Under the pieces are notes generated by a model that saw nothing but the letters and a program-made list of their open reading frames with translations, did no database searches and was not told where the DNA came from. Positions 1 through 6,260 of a stretch of 13,463 nucleotides of DNA are shown piece after piece. Origin of the DNA: Megamonas hypermegale (GTDB lineage: Bacteria; Bacillota; Negativicutes; Selenomonadales; Selenomonadaceae); the NCBI GenBank assembly GCA_002314325.1, contig DCFC01000042.1, positions 1 to 13,463 of the forward strand. The letters run 5' to 3'. Made by a program: the position numbers and the translations under genes. The stretch's first letter is position 1. Each line of letters opens with the position of its first letter.

Positions 1-41
1 CTTTAGTAATTAGAGCCTGTTATACCTTTAGGTGATTTTTG

Positions 42-78
42 GTTCGTTTTTCTTTTGCTTTCCAAAAGAAAAATGAAC
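42..78. repeat. 16-bp inverted repeat downstream of the acetyltransferase gene
   Basis: GTTCGTTTTTCTTTTG (42-57) and CAAAAGAAAAATGAAC (63-78) are complementary at 15 of 16 positions, and the odd pair (G46/T74) is a G-U wobble in plus-strand RNA. The loop is CTTTC. It lies three bases past the stop codon of the minus-strand gene at 81-689, where a terminator would be expected. Neither strand has a proper U-tract after the stem, so it may stabilise a 3' end or be a weak terminator rather than a standard intrinsic one. Confidence 0.5.
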
Positions 79-80
79 AA

Positions 81-689
81 TTAAATTCCATTTTGAATTG
101 CTATCAAATTTCTTTTAATTTTATCAACCGGCCAATTCCACCATTTCATCTTTTGCAGTTTTATTATTACTTCATGCGAAAATCTTTTGCGAATTACTTT
201 TGCCGGTATTCCTCCGACAATTTCATAAGGCTTAACATCTTTCGTCACAACGGCTCCTGTCGCCACGATTGCACCGTCACCGATTTTTACACCTGATAAA
301 ATAATCGCATTGTAGCCAATCCATACATCATTGCCGATTACAATATCACCTTTATTATCCCAACCTTTAGCTACATCTTTTTTATCCATATTCCATTCAT
401 CATACATAAGCGCAAAAGGATATGTAGACAAAGATTTTAGCGTATGGTTAGCACTGTTAAATAGAAATTTCGCCCCGCAGGCTATCGAACAGAATTTGCC
501 GATTATAAGCTTTTCGTGGTTCACTGGATAATGGTATAATACATTATTTTTTTCAAAATCACGCGGGTCATGAACAAAATCGTTATAAATCGTAAAGTCG
601 CCGACAATTATTTCCGGGTCACTGACCACATTTTTTAAATAAACTGTCGTTTTATCATATTTTCGCGGATAAATTTTCTCTGGCTGCAT
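81..689 (-). CDS. Vat/CatB-type xenobiotic O-acetyltransferase (left-handed beta-helix)
   Basis: Cytoplasmic acetyl-CoA-dependent acetyltransferase of the hexapeptide-repeat family, 202 residues, close to the usual 205-215 of Vat and CatB enzymes. The N-terminal segment with [19 protein letters not shown] (about 52-70) and the motif [12 protein letters not shown] (81-92) are typical of the family; His82 matches the catalytic histidine of streptogramin acetyltransferases. Hexapeptide repeats run over about 113-160 ([21 protein letters not shown], split here around the GxxxxIG pattern), followed by the conserved [12 protein letters not shown]. The ATG at 689 has an AGGAAG ribosome site 7 nt upstream. 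Known family members inactivate streptogramin A or chloramphenicol, but many chromosomal relatives have no proven drug substrate, so resistance is only a possibility. The gene follows the CD3324-like gene after 77 bp on the same strand, and I see no clear promoter in that gap. Confidence 0.88.
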   Translation of the reverse strand: MQPEKIYPRKYDKTTVYLKNVVSDPEIIVGDFTIYNDFVHDPRDFEKNNVLYHYPVNHEKLIIGKFCSIACGAKFLFNSANHTLKSLSTYPFALMYDEWNMDKKDVAKGWDNKGDIVIGNDVWIGYNAIILSGVKIGDGAIVATGAVVTKDVKPYEIVGGIPAKVIRKRFSHEVIIKLQKMKWWNWPVDKIKRNLIAIQNGI

Positions 690-766
690 AATAACACTTC
701 CTTTTATTTTCTTTTCTTATATTATTATGCCTGTCAAAGTTTTTCTATCCACAATACAATACAGAA

Positions 767-1030
767 TTATTTTTTATAAATTATCTTTTTGACAGCTGAT
801 ACGGATAAATAATATCTGTCGGCTAAAATATCCAAAGATACGCCGTTTTTATATTCCTGCCGTATTTTTTCATTCCGTCTATCCAGCTCCAAACGGTAAC
901 CGGACTGTTCGCCCCAGTTTTTCCGTTCATCCGTTTTAATCGGTACATAGACATATCCACCTTGAACATAATTTTGCAATTCTTTTATTAACGGTTTCGG
1001 CAAAATTTCATTTGCATTAATATATTTCAT
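767..1030 (-). CDS. CD3324-family small helix-turn-helix protein (Mor-like)
   Basis: 87-residue protein resembling the CD3324 family, small proteins related to the C-terminal DNA-binding part of the Mu Mor activator. The N-terminal half has the family pattern NANEILPKPLIKELQNYVQG followed by GYVYVPI (about 24-30). The C-terminal half (about 58-87) reads as a helix-turn-helix: EYKNGVSLDILADRYYLS then VSAVKKIIYKK. It probably binds DNA as a small transcription regulator; no target is known. The ATG at 1030 is preceded at 8 nt by AAGGAG. That ribosome site could be masked by an upstream GGCTC (1068-1072 in plus numbering), in a leader with competing hairpins. The gene lies 148 bp downstream of the SWIM protein gene and may share its transcript. 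Confidence 0.75.
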   Translation of the reverse strand: MKYINANEILPKPLIKELQNYVQGGYVYVPIKTDERKNWGEQSGYRLELDRRNEKIRQEYKNGVSLDILADRYYLSVSAVKKIIYKK

Positions 1031-1044
1031 TTTTAAGGCTCCTT

Positions 1045-1132
1045 CTTGATAAATTCATCAAGTTGCAGAGCCCTAGCTGCGATATATTTACTCCATGCAG
1101 TTATCGCAGATTAAGACTCTGCATGGAGTAAA
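1045..1132 (-). promoter_or_regulatory. Leader with mutually exclusive hairpins before the CD3324-like gene
   Basis: Read on the minus strand. Hairpin B is a perfect 14-bp stem, TTTACTCCATGCAG (1132-1119) with CTGCATGGAGTAAA (1100-1087), 18-nt loop. Alternative A pairs GCAGAG (1122-1117) with CTCTGC (1070-1065) and CTGCGATA (1109-1102) with TATCGCAG (1084-1077). A and B share 1119-1122, so both cannot form fully. GGCTC (1072-1068) can also pair with GAGCC (1041-1037), which is part of the Shine-Dalgarno AAGGAGCC, while alternative A would occupy that strand. A small 6-bp hairpin (1062-1045) abuts the ribosome site. This has the form of a translational switch; it could instead be a protein operator. 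No ligand class is recognised. Confidence 0.5.
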
Positions 1133-1149
1133 GCTTCATTCTGCTGCAT
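1111..1149 (-). CDS. Possible 12-codon leader peptide ORF
   Basis: ATG at 1149 encodes MQQNEALLHAES and stops at 1111-1113. It has a good ribosome site, AAAGGAA at 1163-1157, 7 nt upstream; an in-frame ATG at 1155 is too close to that site to be preferred. It begins 29 bases after the stop codon of the SWIM protein gene, and its 3' half forms the 5' arm and loop of hairpin B in the leader of the CD3324-like gene, so translation would melt that hairpin. The peptide has no recognisable family. The case rests only on position and ribosome site, so this could be a chance ORF. Confidence 0.35.
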   Translation of the reverse strand: MQQNEALLHAES

Positions 1150-1178
1150 TTTCATTTTCCTTTCTAAAAATCTGATTT

Positions 1179-2834
1179 TTAAAACCCAGCTTTATTCAGT
1201 TCATCCATCATCGCTCTGCGGCGTTTAAATACATCGCGCCAGTTTGCGGCAATCTCTTTTGCTTTCTTCTCGCCGCCCGAATACAGTGTTACTTTCTTTA
1301 AATATTTAATCAAATCACTGTACTCCTCACGGTTGGAAACTTTCATTTGATTTTTCCTTATATAATCAACATATAAATCCAGCATCCGCTCCGGAAATAT
1401 TTTTTTCAATACCTTTTCATATCTGTCAATCTCATACAGTTCAGCACGCTCGAAAATTTCTTGCCATAACTCCTCGTACATGCCCTCTTTTTCCAACAAT
1501 TCCAATTTTATTTCCCGCAACATTTCTCCCGCCAGAATTTTTTCTCTGTATGATAGCCACTCCTCCGGCGTACAGTCTTCCCTCAATTCATAAATAAGGG
1601 ATAAATCGCTTCCGCAACTATCAAATATAAACTCCGTCAATTCTTTTCTATAGGCTTTTTTATTACCTACTTTTTTATACAGCTCAATCAGATTTTTGCG
1701 GTACCTTGCCATGAACAGGTAATTATCTTCGTCCAGCTTTTTACTTTCTTCTAAAATTTCAATGGCTTTCTGCCAATCCTCCTGCGCTATATATTCATCA
1801 AATACAACTTTTCTGATTTCCGGCAACTTCCAGTATCTCTCTTTATACAAATTAATCTGTTCAGCCGGATAATTCAGCTTCTGCATGATTTTCAGTTTTT
1901 CACCTATATATTTGCTGTAATTATAACTAAATTTGTCCTCTTTTATAAATTCATCAAGCAGTGCCAGTTTTTTCTCCAGATATTTTTCTTCGGCAAAATT
2001 TTTCATAATAAATTCATATACAACATCTTCGATAAAATCATCTAATTGATGTTTCAAAAGTTTATTATTGAACCACCGAAACATTTTATCCTTGCTTTTA
2101 TCATCAGCTTTCTCCATGATTTCCAGCCAGTAATCCTTGCAATCGCCGGCAACGGCAACTATTCCGCCGTCCGAATCATCCATCGGCTGATTTGTTATCT
2201 TATCGAGAACGTAATTGGTCAGCTCAAACGCTTCCACAAGAAAGTTCTTGTCAATCATGCTCTCTATGTTGGTTTTCATAAAAGCCTCCACGTCCGATAT
2301 ATAATCGAACGCATCTTCCCATGCAATAAACCCATCATTGCTGTATCGACGGATAATCGCCCGCAAATCCTTCTTCAGATTTTTTATATATTCCGCGTCA
2401 ATGCTGCTGCCGTAATTTATCCTTATATAATTTTCAATACTCTTGTTATCTTTCGCCAAATTATAAACGTAATCACGAAGCTCCGCTTCCGGAATACTGT
2501 CCACGATATCCTGCAAGTTCTCTTTTGCCGTTTGTTTATTTCTTCCGCTTTTACCGTTTAATTCTATCGTGCCGTTTTCCTGTTTTTCTATCGCATACAT
2601 AACGGCCGCCATATGCTTGCAGTTCTCGCCGCTGTCGGCATAAGGACAATCGCAGGACATATATTCGACTTTCCCGTTTTCCATTTCAATCTCAACTTCA
2701 TACCGCACCGTGCCGCTTACATACGCTTCATATCCCTCAGCCGTTTTCCTCAGGTTTTGAACTGCTCCGTTATTATAATAACTGCGTCCTCGGTCCAGTA
2801 TCCTCTTTTCAAAATAATCTTTCCAGCTTTCCAT
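1179..2834 (-). CDS. SWIM zinc-finger domain protein
   Basis: 551-residue cytoplasmic protein with one SWIM zinc finger near the N-terminus: Cys61-x-Cys63, eight residues, Cys72-x-His74, in the context SCDCPYADSGENCKHMAAV. The preceding segment (GRSYYNNGAVQNL, about 17-29, and VSGTVRYEVEIEM, about 39-51) matches the usual start of bacterial SWIM proteins. The remaining 450 residues are charged and helical with a tetratricopeptide-like feel (for example YIAQEDWQKAIEILEESKKLDEDN split over about 345-370), but I do not assign a repeat family. SWIM domains bind nucleic acid or protein; in bacteria they often accompany SNF2 helicases, and none is seen here. The ribosome site before the ATG at 2834 is weak (GGTG). 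Function is otherwise unknown. Confidence 0.8.
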   Translation of the reverse strand: MESWKDYFEKRILDRGRSYYNNGAVQNLRKTAEGYEAYVSGTVRYEVEIEMENGKVEYMSCDCPYADSGENCKHMAAVMYAIEKQENGTIELNGKSGRNKQTAKENLQDIVDSIPEAELRDYVYNLAKDNKSIENYIRINYGSSIDAEYIKNLKKDLRAIIRRYSNDGFIAWEDAFDYISDVEAFMKTNIESMIDKNFLVEAFELTNYVLDKITNQPMDDSDGGIVAVAGDCKDYWLEIMEKADDKSKDKMFRWFNNKLLKHQLDDFIEDVVYEFIMKNFAEEKYLEKKLALLDEFIKEDKFSYNYSKYIGEKLKIMQKLNYPAEQINLYKERYWKLPEIRKVVFDEYIAQEDWQKAIEILEESKKLDEDNYLFMARYRKNLIELYKKVGNKKAYRKELTEFIFDSCGSDLSLIYELREDCTPEEWLSYREKILAGEMLREIKLELLEKEGMYEELWQEIFERAELYEIDRYEKVLKKIFPERMLDLYVDYIRKNQMKVSNREEYSDLIKYLKKVTLYSGGEKKAKEIAANWRDVFKRRRAMMDELNKAGF

Positions 2835-2876
2835 AAAAACACCGCATTTTCATTTATTTTTATAATTCATTACTTA

Positions 2877-2990
2877 TTGCGCTAGTTGATTTCTCAAAGC
2901 AGTATAATAGTTTATATTTAGTGAGGTTAAATACCAAGAATATAAATAATTATACTGCTGGCTTAAAAACTCGATGTCTTACTAGCACAA
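2877..2990. repeat. 114-bp imperfect palindrome, possible small mobile or REP-like element
   Basis: Outer arms TTGCGCTAGT (2877-2886) and ACTAGCACAA (2981-2990) are complementary at 9 of 10 positions. Inner arms 2899-2918 (starting GCAGTATAAT) and 2939-2958 (ending ATTATACTGC) are complementary at 18 of 20, around a 20-base loop. The bulges between arms are unequal, 12 bases on the left and 22 on the right. The element fills much of the 297-bp gap between the divergent genes at 1179-2834 and 3132-3332. Its right half recurs at 6212-6255. No open reading frame lies inside it. The rest of the gap is AT-rich and holds only the promoter at 3079-3106 as far as I can see. Confidence 0.65.
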
Positions 2991-3078
2991 CAATCATTTA
3001 CTTTTAATCAAATCTCATTTTAACAAAAAATTCAATTAATTACCAAGAAAATTAAAATAACATCTTTCTTCAAATCTA

Positions 3079-3106
3079 TTGAACAGTTTTTTCATTATGC
3101 TATAAT
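3079..3106 (+). promoter_or_regulatory. Sigma-70-type promoter with extended -10
   Basis: TTGAAC (3079-3084) as -35, a 16-bp spacer, and a perfect TATAAT (3101-3106) preceded by TGC, giving an extended -10. The predicted start is near 3113, leaving a leader of about 20 nt before the TTG start codon of the small membrane protein gene. Confidence 0.75.
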
Positions 3107-3131
3107 TAACGCAGAAACGAGGTGTCTTAAT

Positions 3132-3332
3132 TTGAAAAATCTGGTTATTTTTTCCGCTATCTTCTGTTTAATGGTAGCCGCTTTATATTCTTATATCGCT
3201 GATAACAATATCATTTTCAATATTTTTGCCGGTTTTGACTGCATTATCCTGCTCGGTGTATACTTCATTTCCAAATGGACGGAAAAACCAAAAGAAAACT
3301 ACGATATGTACCACAGTGCTCACAGCTTATAA
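3132..3332 (+). CDS. Small two-helix membrane protein, function unknown
   Basis: 66 residues, the only convincing plus-strand gene in the window. Two hydrophobic segments, about residues 3-22 (LVIFSAIFCLMVAALYSYI) and 28-47 (IFNIFAGFDCIILLGVYFIS), are joined by a short polar turn (ADNN) and followed by a charged tail (KWTEKPKENYDMYHSAHSL). It therefore looks like an inner-membrane hairpin with both ends on the same side. The start is TTG at 3132, with GAGGTG ending 7 nt upstream; no ATG lies between the ribosome site and the first helix. A strong promoter sits immediately upstream and an intrinsic terminator immediately downstream, so it is a single-gene unit. I do not recognise the family. 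Confidence 0.7.
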   Translation: MKNLVIFSAIFCLMVAALYSYIADNNIIFNIFAGFDCIILLGVYFISKWTEKPKENYDMYHSAHSL

Positions 3333-3369
3333 AAAAGAAAGATAGGAAATTTATTCCTATCTTTCTTTT
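3333..3369. terminator. Bidirectional intrinsic terminator between convergent genes
   Basis: GAAAGATAGGAA (3337-3348) pairs perfectly with TTCCTATCTTTC (3354-3365) around a 5-base loop. A-run 3333-3336 and T-run 3366-3372 flank the stem, so a U-tract follows the hairpin on either strand. It ends the small membrane protein gene (plus) and the alcohol dehydrogenase-transporter operon (minus). Confidence 0.88.
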
Positions 3370-3383
3370 TTTGAGGGGGAAAT

Positions 3384-4676
3384 TTATTTACTTTCTTCGA
3401 CTTTAATCGGTTCGATTCTGCCTAAACCGAATACAAAATTAATAATTGCCAGGAAAATCAAAAATGCAGAGAATAACAGTGCATATTCAAAATGACCCGT
3501 ACTGCCTACGATAAAGCCCGTAACAATCGGTCCTACAACACCGCCGAAATTGGATACGCAGTTTTGAATACCGGCTACAATACCCGTCATATTGCGCGGT
3601 GCAATTTCACTCGGAATAGCCCATACCTGTGAAGCTGCAACAACTGTACCCGTTTTAGCAATACATAATAAGATAAGCGTCACTACCAGAGATTCCGTAA
3701 CAGCGGCAAAGCCTACGCCCAATGCCATGATAAGACCGATACACAGGAATAATTTTCTCGTTGCCGTCAAAGATAATTTACCGGAAGAATGTACTCTATC
3801 TGATGCCCAGCCGGCAAAAATCTCGCCGATTGCTCCGCATAAAAGCGGAAGCGAAGCAGCAAAGCCCATTTCACTAAAGCTAAGTCCTCTGTCCTTCATT
3901 AAATACATCGGCAACCATGTAATAAAGAAATACGAATTATAGTTAATCATGAAGAAGCCGACACTCATAGCTATTACATTTCTGTATTTTAATAATTGAT
4001 ACCATTTAAGCGGCATTGTTTTATCCGTTTCCGCTTCCTGACCATCATGAATAATATCTAATTCTGCTTTATTTACGCCTTTATGTTCAGACGGATTATC
4101 CCGGAAGAATGTATACCATACAATCGCCCAGATTACACCGAGAGCACCTAAAATAGCGAATGTTTCACGCCAGCCGACACTGACCATAAGCCATGTAAGA
4201 ATTGGTATACCAAATGCGCCGCCGAATTTCTGTCCGCTGTCAAATAATCCGCCTACTGTAGCACGTTCGCTTTTCGGGAACCATTTTCTTGTAATTGCCG
4301 CATTACTTGGATAAGCACCGGCTTCACCGATACCTAAAACCATACGGCAAAGCAGAAACGATTTAAATCCACTGGCAAGACCAGTAAGACCTGTCGCTAT
4401 CGACCACCAGAATACGGATAAACCTAAGATTTTGCGCTGTCCGAATTTATCTGAGATAAAACCGGCCGGAATTTGCAACAGTGCATAACATAAGAAGAAT
4501 GCACTCATCAGCATGCCCATTTCTTCCGTCGTTATATGAATTTCTTCCATAATATGCGGTGTCGCAATGGCCAGTGTCGTTCTGTCCAAAAAGTTTATGG
4601 CTATTGCCGCCCACATCATAAATGCTACTATCCAACGTGTCCGTGTCGGTTTTTCGTTTAAAGTTTTACCAACCAT
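3384..4676 (-). CDS. MFS transporter, anion:cation symporter family (sugar acid uptake)
   Basis: Inner-membrane carrier of 430 residues with about twelve hydrophobic segments in two halves and a charged central loop (about 195-225, RDNPSEHKGVNKAELD). The N-terminal pattern NFLDRTTLAIATPHI (Asp31-Arg32) and GEAGAYPSNAAITRKWFP (about 118-135) are characteristic of the anion:cation symporter family (ExuT, GudP, GarP type), which imports hexuronates, glucarate and similar acids with protons. I start at ATG 4676: GGGGAAGG lies 10 nt upstream, whereas the in-frame TTG at 4685 directly abuts that ribosome site. It is 79 bp downstream of the iron alcohol dehydrogenase and should share its sigma-54 promoter. 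It is the likely importer for the substrate of this locus; the exact acid cannot be read from sequence. Confidence 0.9.
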   Translation of the reverse strand: MVGKTLNEKPTRTRWIVAFMMWAAIAINFLDRTTLAIATPHIMEEIHITTEEMGMLMSAFFLCYALLQIPAGFISDKFGQRKILGLSVFWWSIATGLTGLASGFKSFLLCRMVLGIGEAGAYPSNAAITRKWFPKSERATVGGLFDSGQKFGGAFGIPILTWLMVSVGWRETFAILGALGVIWAIVWYTFFRDNPSEHKGVNKAELDIIHDGQEAETDKTMPLKWYQLLKYRNVIAMSVGFFMINYNSYFFITWLPMYLMKDRGLSFSEMGFAASLPLLCGAIGEIFAGWASDRVHSSGKLSLTATRKLFLCIGLIMALGVGFAAVTESLVVTLILLCIAKTGTVVAASQVWAIPSEIAPRNMTGIVAGIQNCVSNFGGVVGPIVTGFIVGSTGHFEYALLFSAFLIFLAIINFVFGLGRIEPIKVEESK

Positions 4677-4755
4677 TATTTTCAATCCTTCCCCAATATA
4701 TTTTCTTATTTTTACAATTTAAAAAATATATTAACTATCTAAAATCAAAAATGTT

Positions 4756-5904
4756 TTACATTACTTTCTTGTAAATGTATCTAATATCGTCGAGCGACAA
4801 TTCTTTGCAGTTGTTTACAAGCAGTCGTGTCTGCTGGCTACCCGCCTGCACCAGAAAATCTATATCTTCCGGTTTTACGCCGAATTCCTCCAGACTTGTC
4901 GGGATATTCGTATCTTTTACAATGCCTGCAATCTGTTCAATGATGTAATCTGCTTTTTGCGCTACAGTCTTTGTTGCCAGTTCCGGATAAACAGCATCGC
5001 ATAAAACAGCCAGTCTGTCTGCACAGGCATCTTTATTGAATTCCATCACATGAGCAAATAATATCGCATTGGATACGCCGTGTGCAATATGATATTTGCC
5101 GCCCAGCGGATAGGAAAGTGCATGTACTGCCGTTGTTCCGGAGCCAGTTATCGCTACACCGCCGTAAAATGCACCGAGCATCATTTCCGATTTTGCCTGC
5201 ATATCGTTAGCATTATTGTATGCTTTCTTTATGTTATGGAAAATTTTATACGCACCTTCTTTGGCATACGTATCACTGAGCATGGTTGCTTTTTTGGAAG
5301 TAAAGCATTCCACTACGTGCGCCAGTGCATCAACGCCTGTCGCCGCAATAATTTTCGGCGGTAATTTAGCAATCATTTCCGCATCCAATATTACATAATC
5401 GGAAATCATACAGTTATTTACAATGCCTTGTTTCGACTCCTGTTCCGGAATGGCTACAATGGCATTGCAGGTAGCTTCCGAACCGGTGCCGCACGTTGTC
5501 GGTATCATGACGGTTTTTATATATTTTTTCGCAATACTGCTGTCTTTCAATAAATCACGCAGTGTATAATCAGCACCGACGATAATGCTGGCAAGCTTCG
5601 CCGCATCCATTACACTGCCGCCGCCGACGCCGACGATTAAATCAATTTTAATTTCGCCGACTTCCGCCAGAACACGTTCCACATCAGCCACTGCCGGTTC
5701 AGCCGTTAAATCATCGATTACCTTACACTGCACTTTAGAGCAGATTTCCTCTACTTTTTTCGTAAGACCGACGCTTCTAACGCCTTTATCCGTGAATATT
5801 AAAACTGACTGTGATTTTTCTCTTTCTATAATTGCCTCTAAATTATTCACACTGCCTAAACCCGCATAAACAACTGACGGAATAGTTAATTGACATGATT
5901 TCAT
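4756..5904 (-). CDS. Iron-containing alcohol dehydrogenase (type III)
   Basis: 382-residue cytoplasmic NAD(P)-dependent oxidoreductase, the usual family length. The nucleotide-binding loop GGGSVMDAAK is at 94-103 and TTCGTGSEAT at 136-145. Metal ligands expected for the family are all present: Asp192 and His196 (VDALAHVVE), His261 (HALSYPLGG) and His275 (IAHGVSNA). Such enzymes interconvert aldehydes or hydroxy acids and alcohols (for example lactaldehyde/propanediol, glycolaldehyde, hydroxybutyrate). The start ATG has AGGAGG 7 nt upstream. It is the first gene of operon 2, about 50 nt below a consensus sigma-54 promoter matching the one before the kinase, which ties it to the same pathway. 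It might reduce an aldehyde released by the aldolase or oxidise a sugar acid first; sequence does not decide. Confidence 0.9.
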   Translation of the reverse strand: MKSCQLTIPSVVYAGLGSVNNLEAIIEREKSQSVLIFTDKGVRSVGLTKKVEEICSKVQCKVIDDLTAEPAVADVERVLAEVGEIKIDLIVGVGGGSVMDAAKLASIIVGADYTLRDLLKDSSIAKKYIKTVMIPTTCGTGSEATCNAIVAIPEQESKQGIVNNCMISDYVILDAEMIAKLPPKIIAATGVDALAHVVECFTSKKATMLSDTYAKEGAYKIFHNIKKAYNNANDMQAKSEMMLGAFYGGVAITGSGTTAVHALSYPLGGKYHIAHGVSNAILFAHVMEFNKDACADRLAVLCDAVYPELATKTVAQKADYIIEQIAGIVKDTNIPTSLEEFGVKPEDIDFLVQAGSQQTRLLVNNCKELSLDDIRYIYKKVM

Positions 5905-5966
5905 TATAATTCCTCCTGTGCATTTAAATATTTATGTACGTATTCATAATCTCACTTATATATAAT

Positions 5967-5982
5967 TGCAAATACCGTGCCA
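5967..5982 (-). promoter_or_regulatory. Sigma-54 (-24/-12) promoter of the alcohol dehydrogenase-transporter operon
   Basis: On the minus strand TGGCACGGTATTTGCA matches the consensus TGGCACG-N4-TTGCA at every fixed position, with GG at 5981-5980 and GC at 5969-5968 in correct spacing. The predicted start is near 5956, 52 nt before the ATG at 5904. Confidence 0.92.
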
Positions 5983-5987
5983 ACTCT

Positions 5988-6000
5988 AAAACACTTGATT
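5988..6000 (-). promoter_or_regulatory. IHF-like bending site between activator sites and promoter
   Basis: AATCAAGTGTTTT on the minus strand matches the enterobacterial IHF consensus WATCAA-N4-TTR except for the last base. It sits about 32-44 bp upstream of the predicted start, between the activator motifs and the -24 box, where DNA bending would help loop formation. AT-rich sequence gives such matches by chance, and the protein (IHF or HU) in this organism is unknown. Confidence 0.3.
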
Positions 6001-6030
6001 TTGCTGTTTTATTTCCAAATGTTAAAAATG

Positions 6031-6090
6031 TGTTGCTATTTTTGCAACCAATCAGATTTATTTTGCAACAATATTTATTATTATGCAACC
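6031..6090 (-). promoter_or_regulatory. Upstream activating sequences for the sigma-54 activator (operon 2)
   Basis: On the minus strand there are three GTTGCA copies (starting at 6089, 6069 and 6048, about 20-21 bp apart, two helical turns) and one inverted GCAAC (6036-6032). The last two form a dyad, GTTGC-N7-GCAAC. Blocks TGTTGCAAAATAA (6070-6058) and AAAATAGCAACA (6042-6031) recur exactly upstream of the kinase operon at the same distance from its promoter. The likely binder is the adjacent PrpR_N-type activator. Confidence 0.7.
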
Positions 6091-6144
6091 AAAGCTACTA
6101 AACAATCCGTTTATATACTTGAATTTAATCTGCCCCAAAAATAA

Positions 6145-6186
6145 AAAAATCACTTTTAAACCGCAAAAAGTTTAAAAGTGATTTTT
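6145..6186 (-). terminator. Intrinsic terminator of the kinase operon
   Basis: A perfect 17-bp stem (6145-6161 with 6170-6186; core ATCACTTTTAAAC) closes an 8-base loop, CGCAAAAA. On the minus strand the stem runs into T-rich sequence. It follows the hydroxyacid dehydrogenase gene by about 75 bp and insulates operon 1 from the activator sites of operon 2. A T-run also follows it on the plus strand. Confidence 0.85.
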
Positions 6187-6211
6187 CATTCTTACATATT
6201 ATTTATTACTT

Positions 6212-6255
6212 ATTATACTGCCGGATTAAAAGCTCGATATTTTACTAGCACAACA
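6212..6255. repeat. Second copy of the right half of the 2877-2990 palindrome
   Basis: Ungapped match of 44 bases to 2949-2992, 39 identical; four of the five differences are transitions. It runs from ATTATACTGC to ACTAGCACAACA and lies between the hydroxyacid dehydrogenase stop codon and the operon terminator. The left arms of the palindrome are not present here. Confidence 0.75.
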
Positions 6256-6260
6256 GATAT

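Noticed and set aside
732..737. TTGACA on the minus strand as a -35 box for the acetyltransferase gene
   Set aside because: No acceptable -10 hexamer lies 15-19 bp downstream; nearby TA-rich hexamers are too close.
1087..1132. Perfect 14-bp inverted repeat as an intrinsic terminator of the SWIM protein gene
   Set aside because: No U-tract follows on either strand; alternative pairing and the downstream ribosome site fit a leader function better.
3592..3942. Plus-strand open frames inside the transporter, dehydrogenase, kinase and activator genes
   Set aside because: They are antisense shadows of well-supported genes, without ribosome sites or recognisable protein features.
4677..4685. TTG start at 4685 for the MFS transporter
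   Set aside because: The TTG directly abuts the GGGGAAGG ribosome site; ATG 4676 has proper spacing.
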